From the NCBI RefSeq assembly GCF_024171785.1, contig NZ_JAMTCK010000016.1:170505-234504 (forward strand): 64,000 nucleotides of DNA, read 5' to 3'. Shown in pieces: positions 42,461 to 51,429 of this stretch. The first letter of the stretch is position 1. Every line of letters starts with the position of its first letter. The notes below the pieces were generated by a model. The model worked only from the letters and a program-made list of their open reading frames with translations, ran no database searches and had not been told where the DNA came from. The stretch comes from Goodfellowiella coeruleoviolacea. GTDB taxonomy: Bacteria > Actinomycetota > Actinomycetes > Mycobacteriales > Pseudonocardiaceae. A program made the translations under genes and the position numbers.

Positions 42461-45400
42461 TCAGCCGGTCGGCTTCAGCCACAGGGTGACAAAGCCCGTC
42501 TCGGCCTTCCTGGCCAGCTGGATCAGCTTGTTGTCGGTGTACCGGCCACGGGCCGGGCCGTCCTCGGTCAACAGCATCGGCACGTAGCCGAACTCGCGGT
42601 AGCGGGCCAGCACCTGCGCGGGGTCGTCGCCGAGTTCCTCGATGGCCTCCGGGCAGAACTCGCACACCACGTCCGGGTGGTCGCGGTCCAGCACGCCGGC
42701 CAGCCCGGCCAGCGCCCGGTGGTCCCGGCCCTGCAGGTCGATCTTGACCAGGCCGACCGGCTGCGCGGTCACCTCGGCCAGGCCGTCCAGCCGCACCGCG
42801 GGCACCGCCACACCGGCCGCCGCCGCGGTGTCGCCGACCTGCGCGTGCACCCGGTGGTCGCCGCTGTTGTCGGCCTCCTCCTGCACCAGCCGGACCTCGC
42901 CGTCGCTGTCCCACGCGGCCAGGGCCAGCACGGTCACCCGCCCGGCCGAGGCCGCGTCCAGGTTCACCGCCAGGTTGCGGCGCAGGAAGCCGGCGTTGAC
43001 CGGGTTGGCCTCCACCGCCACCACCCGGTCCACCCGGGGGCACGCCTGGAACAGCTTGAGCGTGTGGTAGCCGACGTGCGCGCCCACGTCCAGGAACGTG
43101 CCGGAGCGGCCGGCCATCAGCTCGGCCATCAGGTCGGCCTCGCTGGTCTCCCAGGACCGGTGGTAGGCCAGCCACGGCGCCACCACGTTGTCCCTGGGCA
43201 GCAGCAGCGTGCCCGCGTCGCACACCACCACCTCGGCGTCGGCCGGCACCGGCGCGTGCCGCAGCCGCGCCGCCTCGTGCACCGCGATCACGTCCCGCTT
43301 GACCTGCTGGAGCGTGTGCTCGTCCGCGTCGGACCTGCGGTCGCGCTCCACGAACATCTCGAAGGTCTTCTTCTCGCCGCTCTCCAGCCTGGCCAGCAGC
43401 GAGTCCAGCTTGCCGTCCAGCCGGGCGGCCAGCGCGGCCTGCTCGCCGTGCACGTCGTGCACGCTGACCCGCAGGTCGGCCACGTCCCGCTCCAGGTTGC
43501 GCAGGGCCAGCTCGGTGCCGGGCGCCTGGTGGCACAGCTCGTCCACGGTCTCCCGCAGCGCCGCCAGGTCGGTGGCGAAGCGCCGGCTGCGGGTGGCCGC
43601 CGACTGGGCCTCGCCCAGCGCGGCCTCCACCGACTCCAGCCGGGCCACCAGCTGACCCAGGGTGCCTTCCACGCCGTCGACCAGCGTGCCCATCACCTTG
43701 CGCTGGTGCACGTCGTAGTGGTCGATCACGCGCAGCACCGCCCGGCGCAGCGCCGGCGCCAGCGGGGTGCGCGAGGACGCCTCCACCTCCGGCCGCCAGC
43801 GCAGGGCCTCCCGGCTGTGCCGCAACGGCCGCAGCGGATCGGTGTCCGCCGGGCTCGCCGCCGCGCCGGCCTGCCGCTGCCGCCACGTCTGGTAGGCCGC
43901 CTCCAGCTGCTCCCGCATCCACTCGGCCGCGATGGTCATCGGCCGGGTGCGCAGGATGTGCCGGCGGGCCGCGCGCCCGCGCCGGGCCGCCTCCACCGGG
44001 TTGTCCGCGACCTCGCGCATGGCCCGCGCAGCCGCGTCCAGGTCGGGATCGGCCCACACCGCGCCCTTGTGGTACGGGTCGTTGCCCTCACCGACCGGGG
44101 TCATCCGGTAGGGCACCGGCCAGCCCGTGGTGTGGTCGAGGAACTCGGTGGTGCTGGAGTAGTTCGTGGAGATCACCGGCATGGCCCTGGCCATGGCCTC
44201 GGCCACGGTCAGCCCGAACCCCTCGCTGCGGTGCAGCGACACGTAGCAGCTGCTGCGCGCGTACAGCTCGTGCAGCTCGGCCGCGCTCAGGTAGTGCTCA
44301 AGCAGCTCGATGCGGGGGTCGTCGGCGACCAGCACGCGCAGCCGCTCGGCCGCGTGCGGGTGCAGCCGGCCGTTGATCGCCTTGATCACCAGCCGGACGT
44401 CGTCCCGGTCGGGGAAGGCGCGCTGGAACGCGGTGACCGCGCCCCACGGGTTCTTGCGCTGGCCCACGCTGTTGAAGTCGAACGCGAACAGGAACTGCAC
44501 GGGCTGGCCGGGCTCCCGGCTGGGCGGCTCGTGCTCGCCCGGGTCGCGCACCGGCACCGGGATGGTCTTCACCGGCACCGACGAGTGCCGCGCGATGGCC
44601 GTCCGGCAGAACTCGCTGACCGTCCACACCTCGTCGACCAGGCCGAACGCGTTGTGCAGCCACTCGGGGAAGTCCTCAAGCTCCCACGCCCACAGGCCGA
44701 TCCGGTAGCGGTGGTGGCCGACCTCGGGGTGGTTGTCCAACACCACCTGGGTCTGGTCGGCGTTCACCGCCAGCAGGCTCACCGGGAAGCGGGGCCGGCC
44801 CACCGTGTCCGGCCGGTCCACGCCGGTGCGGTTGGACAGCGACTTCTCCTCGACCACCGACACCACCGGCACGCCCGCCTGCTGGATGGCGTCGTGCACG
44901 ATCCGGCCCATCTCGCCGAGCCCCAGCTCGGCGGTCAGGTAGCCGAGGATGTTCACGCCGAAGGTGTCCTCGGGGTCGCGCAGGTCCGCCTCCGGCTCCA
45001 CCGGCAGCGCCCACTCCGGCAGCATGCCCTCGGCCGGACCGGAGTTGCGGCACCAGTGGCGGAAGTTCTCCGCGTCCGCGCCACACGGCTGCGGGAAGGC
45101 CATCCGCAGGTCGACGCGGCTGTCCCAGACCGACATGACCAGCCGGTTCAGCCCGGCCGACGCCTGCGCCTGGGTGCTCGGCGAGGTGAGCCAGGCGCGG
45201 AACGCCGCACCCCGGTCCGGGCCGAACGCCGGCGGCGGGATCTGCTCGTCCTCACCCCGGCCGGGCCGCTCGCTGCCGGCCCGCTCGGCGATCGCCTTCT
45301 CCGCGCGCACCCACGCGTCCCGGTACAGCCGGCGCATCCTCGGCGTCAGCTTGGTGCCGTCGGCCAGCGCGTTGAACCCGTACGGGATGTCGTCCAGGCT

Positions 45401-46327
45401 CCTGCGGTAGCCGGCGTCCTGCAGCGCCCTGCCGTACTCGTCGCAGATCCGGCGCAGCTCGGGGTGCTCGGACAGCAGCACCCTCGGCTTGCGCGCGCAG
45501 TGGTAGCTGAGCAGCCACGGCTTCTCCGGCCGGTAGCCGCTGAAGTGGAAGAAGCGCAGCGGCACCCCGCCCGCGGTGACCGTGCCGTCCTCGGCGCGGT
45601 CGATCGGCCGCTCGTGCACGTTCCAGTAGGCCACGTCGTAGCCGGGGTCGCGCAGCACGGTGTGCGGGAACAGCGCGGGCACCTGGTCCACCCAGCGCTG
45701 GTCGGTGAACAGCTGCTGCTCGGGCGCGACGATCGCGTCCTGGCGCAGCCGGTCGGCCCAGAAGTCCAGGAAGTCCTCGGCGCCCGGGCCCACCGCGATG
45801 AACCCGAGGTTGAAGATGCCGGTGCCCATGATCACGGCCTCGTCCGGCTCCCGGCCGTCCCGGGGCAGCGGGTTGAGGAAGTGCGGCACCAGCACGATCT
45901 GGTGCTCGACGGCCAGGTCCACCAGTTCGGCCATGGGCGCGAACACCCGCATGTCCGGGTCCAGGTAGATGACCACGTCGGCCTGCGCGCGCAACCGGCG
46001 CAGCAGGTAGGGCTTGACCGCGGTGGCCAGCTCGGTCACCGAGTAGGCGGTGGCCATCCGCAGGTAGTCGGTCTCGTCGATGCCGAACGCCTCCGGACCG
46101 ACGATCCGGTAGCCCTCCTCGTCGCGCGGGGCGTCGCGGGGCGCGTCGATCACGGCGATGACGAACTCGTGGTCCGGGTGGTGCTCCAGGTAGGAGCGGG
46201 CCAGCACCCGGGCCGCCGGCAGGTAGTTGCCGGCGACCACGGTGCAGGCCAGCGCACTCGCCCCGGCCGCGACTCTGCTCGGGTCCGCCTCGTCGGGCCA
46301 GGCGACCGCGTCCGTTGGCTCACTCAT
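42461..46327 (-). CDS. giant glycosyltransferase-glycosyltransferase-FkbM methyltransferase fusion
   Basis: A 1288-aa cytoplasmic protein with at least three parts. Residues ~25-270: GT8-like sugar transferase with the metal motif YLDPDMRVF (Asp123, Asp125). Residues ~430-830: GT4-type GT-B domain, FGVNILGYLTAELGLGEMGR and SEGFGLTVAEAMARAMPVIS (about 697-716). Residues ~875-1000: coiled coil. Residues ~1070-1285: FkbM SAM methyltransferase with TFLDVGAHVGYHTLKLF and LVKIDLQGRDHRAL. It probably builds and methylates a surface glycan, possibly as a processive complex held by the coiled coil. ATG overlaps the upstream gene by 8 bp. Confidence 0.88.
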   Translation of the reverse strand: MSEPTDAVAWPDEADPSRVAAGASALACTVVAGNYLPAARVLARSYLEHHPDHEFVIAVIDAPRDAPRDEEGYRIVGPEAFGIDETDYLRMATAYSVTELATAVKPYLLRRLRAQADVVIYLDPDMRVFAPMAELVDLAVEHQIVLVPHFLNPLPRDGREPDEAVIMGTGIFNLGFIAVGPGAEDFLDFWADRLRQDAIVAPEQQLFTDQRWVDQVPALFPHTVLRDPGYDVAYWNVHERPIDRAEDGTVTAGGVPLRFFHFSGYRPEKPWLLSYHCARKPRVLLSEHPELRRICDEYGRALQDAGYRRSLDDIPYGFNALADGTKLTPRMRRLYRDAWVRAEKAIAERAGSERPGRGEDEQIPPPAFGPDRGAAFRAWLTSPSTQAQASAGLNRLVMSVWDSRVDLRMAFPQPCGADAENFRHWCRNSGPAEGMLPEWALPVEPEADLRDPEDTFGVNILGYLTAELGLGEMGRIVHDAIQQAGVPVVSVVEEKSLSNRTGVDRPDTVGRPRFPVSLLAVNADQTQVVLDNHPEVGHHRYRIGLWAWELEDFPEWLHNAFGLVDEVWTVSEFCRTAIARHSSVPVKTIPVPVRDPGEHEPPSREPGQPVQFLFAFDFNSVGQRKNPWGAVTAFQRAFPDRDDVRLVIKAINGRLHPHAAERLRVLVADDPRIELLEHYLSAAELHELYARSSCYVSLHRSEGFGLTVAEAMARAMPVISTNYSSTTEFLDHTTGWPVPYRMTPVGEGNDPYHKGAVWADPDLDAAARAMREVADNPVEAARRGRAARRHILRTRPMTIAAEWMREQLEAAYQTWRQRQAGAAASPADTDPLRPLRHSREALRWRPEVEASSRTPLAPALRRAVLRVIDHYDVHQRKVMGTLVDGVEGTLGQLVARLESVEAALGEAQSAATRSRRFATDLAALRETVDELCHQAPGTELALRNLERDVADLRVSVHDVHGEQAALAARLDGKLDSLLARLESGEKKTFEMFVERDRRSDADEHTLQQVKRDVIAVHEAARLRHAPVPADAEVVVCDAGTLLLPRDNVVAPWLAYHRSWETSEADLMAELMAGRSGTFLDVGAHVGYHTLKLFQACPRVDRVVAVEANPVNAGFLRRNLAVNLDAASAGRVTVLALAAWDSDGEVRLVQEEADNSGDHRVHAQVGDTAAAAGVAVPAVRLDGLAEVTAQPVGLVKIDLQGRDHRALAGLAGVLDRDHPDVVCEFCPEAIEELGDDPAQVLARYREFGYVPMLLTEDGPARGRYTDNKLIQLARKAETGFVTLWLKPTG

Positions 46328-47657
46328 TGACGGGCAGCACCTCTAGCTGGGCCTGGAGCATCTCGGTGAACTTCTGCTGGGTGGCGGCCAGGTCGGGGCC
46401 GGTCACGTCGACCCGGACCACGGCCTTGCCGCTGGCGTAGTGGCCGCGGATGCGGGCCGGGTTGCCGTCCTTGGCGTCGACCTGGGTGACGTTCACGCCC
46501 TGCACGCTGGACACCAGCTGCATGCCGTTGGTCACCTGGATCTGGGCGAGCTGCTCGGCCGCGGTCTTGGCCGCGGCGTTGTCGGTGACCTGCACCAGCA
46601 GCAGCGCGCCGTCGAAGCCCTCGCCCATGCTGGTGGACGCCAGCTTGGTCTTGCCGGCACCGCAGTCGGTGTAGGCGGTGATCTCGTCCTGGGTCAGGTA
46701 GTTCAGCCCGGGCACCGAGTCGAACGCGGTGATGTCCTTGCGCTCGTTGACGGTGCCGGGCAGCTTGCCGACGGCCAGCGGGTCGGCCGGCTTGGTCGAG
46801 GACATGGTGTGCGGCGCCGAGCTGGTGGTGGGGCTGGTGTCACCGCCGGCCGAGGGCTCGCCGTCGCCTCGGCCCCACAGCATGTAGGCGCCGAACGCGA
46901 TGCCGGCGAGCAGCACCACGGCCACCACCACACCGATGATCTTGCCGGCCTTGCCGCCGCCACCGGTGTCGTCGAAGACCTCGGGGCCCTGCTTGACGCC
47001 CCAGGCGTTGCCCAGGTCCAGCGAGGGCAGGTCGGTCGAGCCCCACGGCGGCGCGTCCTGCTGCGGCTGCTGCTGCCAGTTCGGGCCGGTGGGCGGCTGC
47101 GCCGGGAACATCTGCACCGGGAACTGGCCGGGGTACTGGCCGCCCTGACCCGGCACCACCTGGGTGCGGTCGGCGTCCTGACCGGGCGCGCCGGGGAACT
47201 GTCCGGGGGGCATGCCACCGGGCACCACCTGGGTGCGGTCGGCGTCGGCCGGGCCGACCTGGCCGGGCCGCACCACCTGGGTGGCCTCACCCGGCGCCGG
47301 CCCCACCTGCGGGCCGACCTGACCGGGCCGGACCACCTGGGTCGCCTCGGGCGAGGGGCCCTGCTGGGGCTGGCCGGCGGCGGGCTGTCCCACCTGACCG
47401 GGCTGTCCCACCTGGCCCGGCTGGACGACCTGGGTCGCCTCGGGCGGGCCGGACTCCCACCGGAACGGTGGCGGGAACGGCCCCGCGGCCGGCTGGCCCT
47501 GCTGCGCGGGCTGGGCCTGCGGCCCGGGCTGACCAGGTGCCGGTGCCCCGGATGCCTGGGCGAGGACCTCATCCCGCCGCCTGCGGTAGTCGTCGGCGGA
47601 AATCCGTCCTGAGGCGAGCTCCTCGTCCAACTTCTGCAGCTCGTCTTGCCAGGTCAC
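46320..47657 (-). CDS. membrane protein with SHOCT-like N-terminus and repeated TQVV motifs
   Basis: A 445-aa protein. Residues 1-35 (WQDELQKLDEELASGRISADDYRRRRDEVLAQA) form a SHOCT-like helical hairpin. Residues ~40-200 are Pro/Gln/Gly-rich and hold five TQVV units (EATQVVQPGQ, EATQVVRPGQ twice, DADRTQVVPG twice), resembling Ser/Thr-kinase sites read by FHA domains. One membrane helix IIGVVVAVVLLAGIAFGAYML lies near 241-261, then an extracytoplasmic ~180-residue domain with one visible Cys. GGAGCC-type spacing upstream; function unknown. Coupled to the glycosyltransferase fusion. Confidence 0.8.
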   Translation of the reverse strand: MTWQDELQKLDEELASGRISADDYRRRRDEVLAQASGAPAPGQPGPQAQPAQQGQPAAGPFPPPFRWESGPPEATQVVQPGQVGQPGQVGQPAAGQPQQGPSPEATQVVRPGQVGPQVGPAPGEATQVVRPGQVGPADADRTQVVPGGMPPGQFPGAPGQDADRTQVVPGQGGQYPGQFPVQMFPAQPPTGPNWQQQPQQDAPPWGSTDLPSLDLGNAWGVKQGPEVFDDTGGGGKAGKIIGVVVAVVLLAGIAFGAYMLWGRGDGEPSAGGDTSPTTSSAPHTMSSTKPADPLAVGKLPGTVNERKDITAFDSVPGLNYLTQDEITAYTDCGAGKTKLASTSMGEGFDGALLLVQVTDNAAAKTAAEQLAQIQVTNGMQLVSSVQGVNVTQVDAKDGNPARIRGHYASGKAVVRVDVTGPDLAATQQKFTEMLQAQLEVLPVNE

Positions 47658-47811
47658 CCTGGCACCCCCTTCCCAAAGGGTCTCCGCGGTGGCGTGGAGA
47701 CCCGCACATTGTGCCGAAGGTGTAAGAGCTGAGTGCTAACACCTGTCAACTCGTGACCTCTTGCGATCTCGATGGCGGAACCGGCTCGCACGCCACACGT
47801 ACATTGGCCTC

Positions 47812-48495
47812 ATGGCCTTGTTCGGGCGAGACAAGACGCTGATGGTAGATGCCGCCGACGCACTGCCCGGCCGCACGCGTCCCATCGTGGTACCAGAGTG
47901 GCACGCCGTGCACCCAGATCGACGAATCGTTCCGCCGTTCCCCGAGGGGATGCGCACCGCCGTGGTCGGTATGGGGTGTTTCTGGGGTGCGGAACGCCGC
48001 TTCTGGCAGACCGGGGGCGTGTGGTCGACCGCGGTGGGCTATGCCGGAGGTCACACCCCGAACCCCACCTATGAAGAGGTGTGCACCGGGCTGACCGGGC
48101 ACGCCGAGGTGGTGCTGGTGGTGTTCGACCCGACCGCGCTGTCCTACGCCGACCTGCTGGCCGTGTTCTGGGAGGGCCACGACCCGACCCAGGGCATGCG
48201 CCAGGGCGCGGACGTGGGCACCCAGTACCGGTCGGCCATCTACTACGACTCGGCCGAGCAGCAGCGCGTGGCCGAGGCCAGCCGCGACGCCTACCAGCGC
48301 GCCCTGACCGCCGCCGGCCACGGCCGCATCACCACCGAACTGGCCCCGCTGCGCGAGTTCTTCTACGCCGAGGACTACCACCAGCAGTACCTCTCCGACG
48401 CCAAGAACCCCAACGGCTACTGCGGCCTGGGCGGCACCGGCGTGAGCTGCCCGGTCGGCCTCGGCGCGACCGTGCCACCATCGAGCAGCGGCTGA
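47812..48495 (+). CDS. msrA: peptide-methionine (S)-S-oxide reductase MsrA
   Basis: A 227-aa MsrA that repairs oxidised methionine. The catalytic motif [13 protein letters not shown] has Cys56; [28 protein letters not shown] and [10 protein letters not shown] are family hallmarks. Resolving cysteines are in the tail ([18 protein letters not shown]), as in the three-Cys class. It has an N-terminal extension of about 40 residues typical for actinomycetes. TACATT lies 6 nt before the ATG, so the mRNA is probably leaderless. Divergent from the TQVV protein. Confidence 0.95.
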   Translation: MALFGRDKTLMVDAADALPGRTRPIVVPEWHAVHPDRRIVPPFPEGMRTAVVGMGCFWGAERRFWQTGGVWSTAVGYAGGHTPNPTYEEVCTGLTGHAEVVLVVFDPTALSYADLLAVFWEGHDPTQGMRQGADVGTQYRSAIYYDSAEQQRVAEASRDAYQRALTAAGHGRITTELAPLREFFYAEDYHQQYLSDAKNPNGYCGLGGTGVSCPVGLGATVPPSSSG

Positions 48496-48511
48496 TCATT
48501 ATGGTCTGTCC

Positions 48512-48721
48512 GTGGTTGATCACCGCGATGCCCGCCCACTCGGCGGCACCGACGCCAACCCGCTGACCGAGATCAAGGAGGTCATCGCTGACCTGCGCGA
48601 TCCCGTGCTCGTGCACTCGCGCATGGTCAGCGACAGCGGACGCCGATCGTCGTTCGACGATGTCCTGGCTGCCTTCGGACACACGCGAGAACCGCTTGCC
48701 GAGACAGCGGATGACGAGTAG
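48512..48721 (+). CDS. small hypothetical protein next to toxin remnant
   Basis: A 69-aa acidic protein (ending [26 protein letters not shown]). No ribosome site, but TATGGT is 6 nt before the GTG (leaderless). The C-terminal part loosely resembles the tails of prevent-host-death type antitoxins. The YoeB-like remnant follows 17 bp downstream, but on the opposite strand, so they are not a normal operon. Antitoxin identity is only a suggestion. Confidence 0.5.
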   Translation: MVDHRDARPLGGTDANPLTEIKEVIADLRDPVLVHSRMVSDSGRRSSFDDVLAAFGHTREPLAETADDE

Positions 48722-48738
48722 AACCTGCGAGGATCGGG

Positions 48739-48864
48739 CTATCTGCCGTAGTGGTAGCGGCAGGCAGCGATACGGATCTCGTCACCAGAGATCCGATAAA
48801 CGAGCCTGTGTTCGTCGGTTATGCGGGGCAGGGGTCCGGTCGTGGCCCGAACCAACTGGGCTTT
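48739..48864 (-). pseudogene. YoeB/Txe-type toxin remnant (C-terminal half)
   Basis: The minus-strand reading RITDEHRLVYRISGDEIRI plus AACRYHYGR matches the C-terminal half of YoeB-type mRNA interferases, including the catalytic-region His and the terminal RYHY. Upstream residues KAQLVRATTGPLP still align loosely with the family, then similarity stops: about half of the usual ~85-residue protein is missing. The frame runs open to 48999 but with unrelated sequence. A decayed toxin gene. Confidence 0.65.
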
Positions 48865-49124
48865 CCGGTCGGTAACGGTGTTGGCGGATGGGCCGGAACT
48901 GTCAGGGGTGCCGGCTACGATCAGAAGCGTCCCAGGACCCGGTTGACCTGGGGTTTTGTCCAGGTCGAGAGCATGTCCGGGGTGGGCGTGGCACCTCACC
49001 CTAACCGGTGGCGCAAGAGTGGATCACGCGGGCCGCCGGGGGCGTGGTCTCGGCGCTCGACTGTGCGCGCCCAGGCGCGGACGCGGTTGCATCAGTTACA
49101 ACGAGACACGCATGGAGGCCACCG

Positions 49125-49754
49125 GTGCCCGCTATCTCGTTACCCACCTTCGTCTACTTCAGCGCCGGCAGCGGGTCCACCCGCATGAACACCGTGCAGC
49201 AGCAGCGGCGGCTGTACGACAACCCCGAACCCCACGCCTACAGCTTCTACCGGCGGCCGGCCAACGCCATCCGGGTCGGCCGCTCCACCGACCAGGACGA
49301 ACGGGCCCTGGCCGCCCTGGTCGACCAGGCCCGGCCGGTGCAGCAGCCGCACTACCAGGCGATCGCCGACGGCTGGCTGCGCCTGGTCGAACGCTGGCGG
49401 CCGCACGTGGTCGACGTCGGGCAGGCGCGGTGGGCCTGCGGCGACCTGGAGGTCCGGATCAACCCGCACCTGGGGCTGCGGGAGGCCGACGGCACCCTGC
49501 TGGCGACCTTCCTCTACTTCAAGGAGCAGCCGCTGACCCCGGACGGCGCGCTGGTGGCGCTGCGGCTGCTGGAGCAGGCCATGCCGCTGCTGCTGCCCGG
49601 GGGGATTCCGCTGGTCATCGACGTGCGGCGGGCCCAGCCGTTCCGGGTGATCCGCAACCGCAAACGGGCCCGGCTGGACGCGTGGCTGGCCGGCGAGGCC
49701 GCGGCGTTCACCGCGCACTGGAACGCCGCCGCACTGCCTGGTCCGGCCGCCTAA
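49125..49754 (+). CDS. conserved hypothetical protein
   Basis: A 209-aa protein, not recognised. GTG at 49125 is chosen because GGAGGCCACC lies just upstream, and reading further upstream runs into non-coding-looking sequence. Segments of note are RLYDNPEPHAYSFYRRPANAI, VGQARWACGDLEVRINPHLGLR, GTLLATFLYFKEQPL and GGIPLVIDVRRAQPFRVIRNRKRARLDAWL, suggesting an alpha/beta cytoplasmic fold; no Cys cluster, signal peptide or membrane span. Followed by two consecutive terminator hairpins. Confidence 0.65.
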   Translation: MPAISLPTFVYFSAGSGSTRMNTVQQQRRLYDNPEPHAYSFYRRPANAIRVGRSTDQDERALAALVDQARPVQQPHYQAIADGWLRLVERWRPHVVDVGQARWACGDLEVRINPHLGLREADGTLLATFLYFKEQPLTPDGALVALRLLEQAMPLLLPGGIPLVIDVRRAQPFRVIRNRKRARLDAWLAGEAAAFTAHWNAAALPGPAA

Positions 49755-49761
49755 CCCGACC

Positions 49762-49825
49762 GCCCTCGGCCGCTGACCCGGCCGAGGGCACGGCTGCCCC
49801 GCACCCGACCCGGTCCGGGGCAGCC
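49762..49825. terminator. two consecutive terminator-like hairpins
   Basis: GCCCTCGGCC (49762-49771) pairs with GGCCGAGGGC (49780-49789), loop 8 nt. GGCTGCCCCG (49792-49801) pairs with CGGGGCAGCC (49816-49825). Both stems are perfect 10-mers. They lie between convergent genes and can serve both strands. Confidence 0.75.
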
Positions 49826-49871
49826 CATGTCCGGCAGCGCGGTCCGGGGCAAGCAGGGGTGGGGCATCGCG

Positions 49872-51158
49872 TCAGGACACGAAGGTGACGTCCGGGTGTG
49901 CCGGCGACGGGCCGGTGAGCAGCCGCTGCGGCAGGCCGCGCAGGTGCTGGTCGAAGAACGCGGTCAGGTAGGCGCGTTGACTGGCCACGATCCGGTCGCG
50001 GTTGACCGTGCCGATCACCGGCGTGATCCGCTCCTCGGGGATGTCCAGCCGCTCGGCCAGCCTCGGCAGGATCGCCTGGTAGTCGGTGTAGCTGAAGTGC
50101 TCGCCCTCGGCGATGTTCAGGTCCAGCTTCCAGCCGCGCTGGTTGCGCCAGAACTCCGGCCACGACGGGTCGGCCTGGTCGGGGTTGAGGTGGCTGTGGC
50201 TGCCCGCGCCCATCAGCAGGAACGGCCGGTCCAGCCCCCGGGTGGCCACCTCGCCGTACAGCCCGGCCGACCGGCTGTACATCATGCTGCCGTCCAGGTC
50301 CACGCCGGCGTCGATCCGGTCGTCGACCAGCATGGTCTCGGCCGCGGTGAAGCCGCCAGCGGAGTGGCCGAACATGCCCACCGAGGACAGGTTCAGCGCC
50401 CGGCCCAGTCCGGCGGGCAGGGCGCGCCGCTGGGCGTCGGGGTTGCCGCCGCCGGCCAGCACGGTCAGCTGGTCCAGCACGAACCGGGTGTCGGCGACCC
50501 GGGTGGCGATCATGGTGCGCAGCACGTCCGGGCTGCTCGGCGGCAGCGCGCCCAGCTCGACCCGGCCGCCGGGGAACTCGACCGCCCTGGCCTCGTGCGG
50601 GTGGTCCACAGTGACCACCACGTAGCCGCGGCTGACCAGCTCCTCGACCATGCTGGTGCCGTCGGCCCGGGTCTGCTCGGCACCGGGGGAGTAGAGCACC
50701 ACGGGCCACCCGCCGGCCCGCGTCTCGGCCGGGACACCGACCAGGCCGTGCGTGGCCGAGCCGTAGTCGATCCGTCCGGGGGACAGGCCGAGCTGCCCGG
50801 CGTTGGCCTGGTCGACGACGGCGGCGGCACCCGGTGGCAGCCAGGGCGCGCGTGGGCCGGTGCGCGCCCTGGTCGGGTACCAGACGCTGACCACCAGCTC
50901 CCTGACCCGGTCGGCCACCCACGGGTCCTGGCGGTCGTGGTCGACCAGGTGCAGTTCGGTGGTGCCGACGCCGTGCCAGCCGGTGGGCTCCGGCAGGGCG
51001 AAGCCGACCGGCCCGGTGCCCCCGGTGTTGGCGGCGCGTCCCGACCCGGCCGGGGTGGCGGCCGCGGTGGGGGTGGCGGCCAGGGGCAGGACCAGGCCGG
51101 CGGCGACCAGGCCGGCGAGCAGGCTGCGGCGGGTGGGGCGGGAAGGGGAGATGTCCAT
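49872..51158 (-). CDS. exported alpha/beta hydrolase (PAF-acetylhydrolase/lipase type)
   Basis: A 428-aa serine hydrolase. Twin-arginine signal RPTRRSLLAGLVAAGLVLPL (residues 7-26) indicates Tat export. The nucleophile elbow is GMFGHSAGGFTA (Ser near residue 267), with VSVWYPTRA as the N-terminal strand, VVLYSPGAEQTRADGTSMVEEL near the oxyanion region and catalytic Asp/His candidates in GVDLDGSMM and EGEHFSYTDY. This layout fits PAF-acetylhydrolase-like isoforms II or bacterial lipases; the lipid or ester cleaved is unknown. Confidence 0.85.
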   Translation of the reverse strand: MDISPSRPTRRSLLAGLVAAGLVLPLAATPTAAATPAGSGRAANTGGTGPVGFALPEPTGWHGVGTTELHLVDHDRQDPWVADRVRELVVSVWYPTRARTGPRAPWLPPGAAAVVDQANAGQLGLSPGRIDYGSATHGLVGVPAETRAGGWPVVLYSPGAEQTRADGTSMVEELVSRGYVVVTVDHPHEARAVEFPGGRVELGALPPSSPDVLRTMIATRVADTRFVLDQLTVLAGGGNPDAQRRALPAGLGRALNLSSVGMFGHSAGGFTAAETMLVDDRIDAGVDLDGSMMYSRSAGLYGEVATRGLDRPFLLMGAGSHSHLNPDQADPSWPEFWRNQRGWKLDLNIAEGEHFSYTDYQAILPRLAERLDIPEERITPVIGTVNRDRIVASQRAYLTAFFDQHLRGLPQRLLTGPSPAHPDVTFVS

Positions 51159-51429
51159 GCCACCGACGCTAGGGACGGCGGCGGCCGGCGTGATCGGGAA
51201 GAAACCCGCCCCCGTCCCTGGTTCGACCGGGCCGGCCCCTAGGTGCGCGGGTCCGGGACCACGTCCGTTGTGCGGGCCGGCGGGGCGTCGTTAGCCTGGC
51301 CGACTGCCCCGAGGAAGGAACCCCATGCCGGAGACCACCCCACCCGACACCCCTCGGTCGGGGATGCGTGCCGAGCGGGGGATCAGTCGCACCCCCGCTA
51401 ACCGGTCGACCTGGTGAGTCGCGGCCGTG

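Noticed and set aside
47731..47739. GAGTGCTAA, one half of the CIRCE heat-shock operator, upstream of msrA
   Set aside because: The matching TTAGCACTC half is absent at the required 9-bp spacing, so a HrcA site is not supported.
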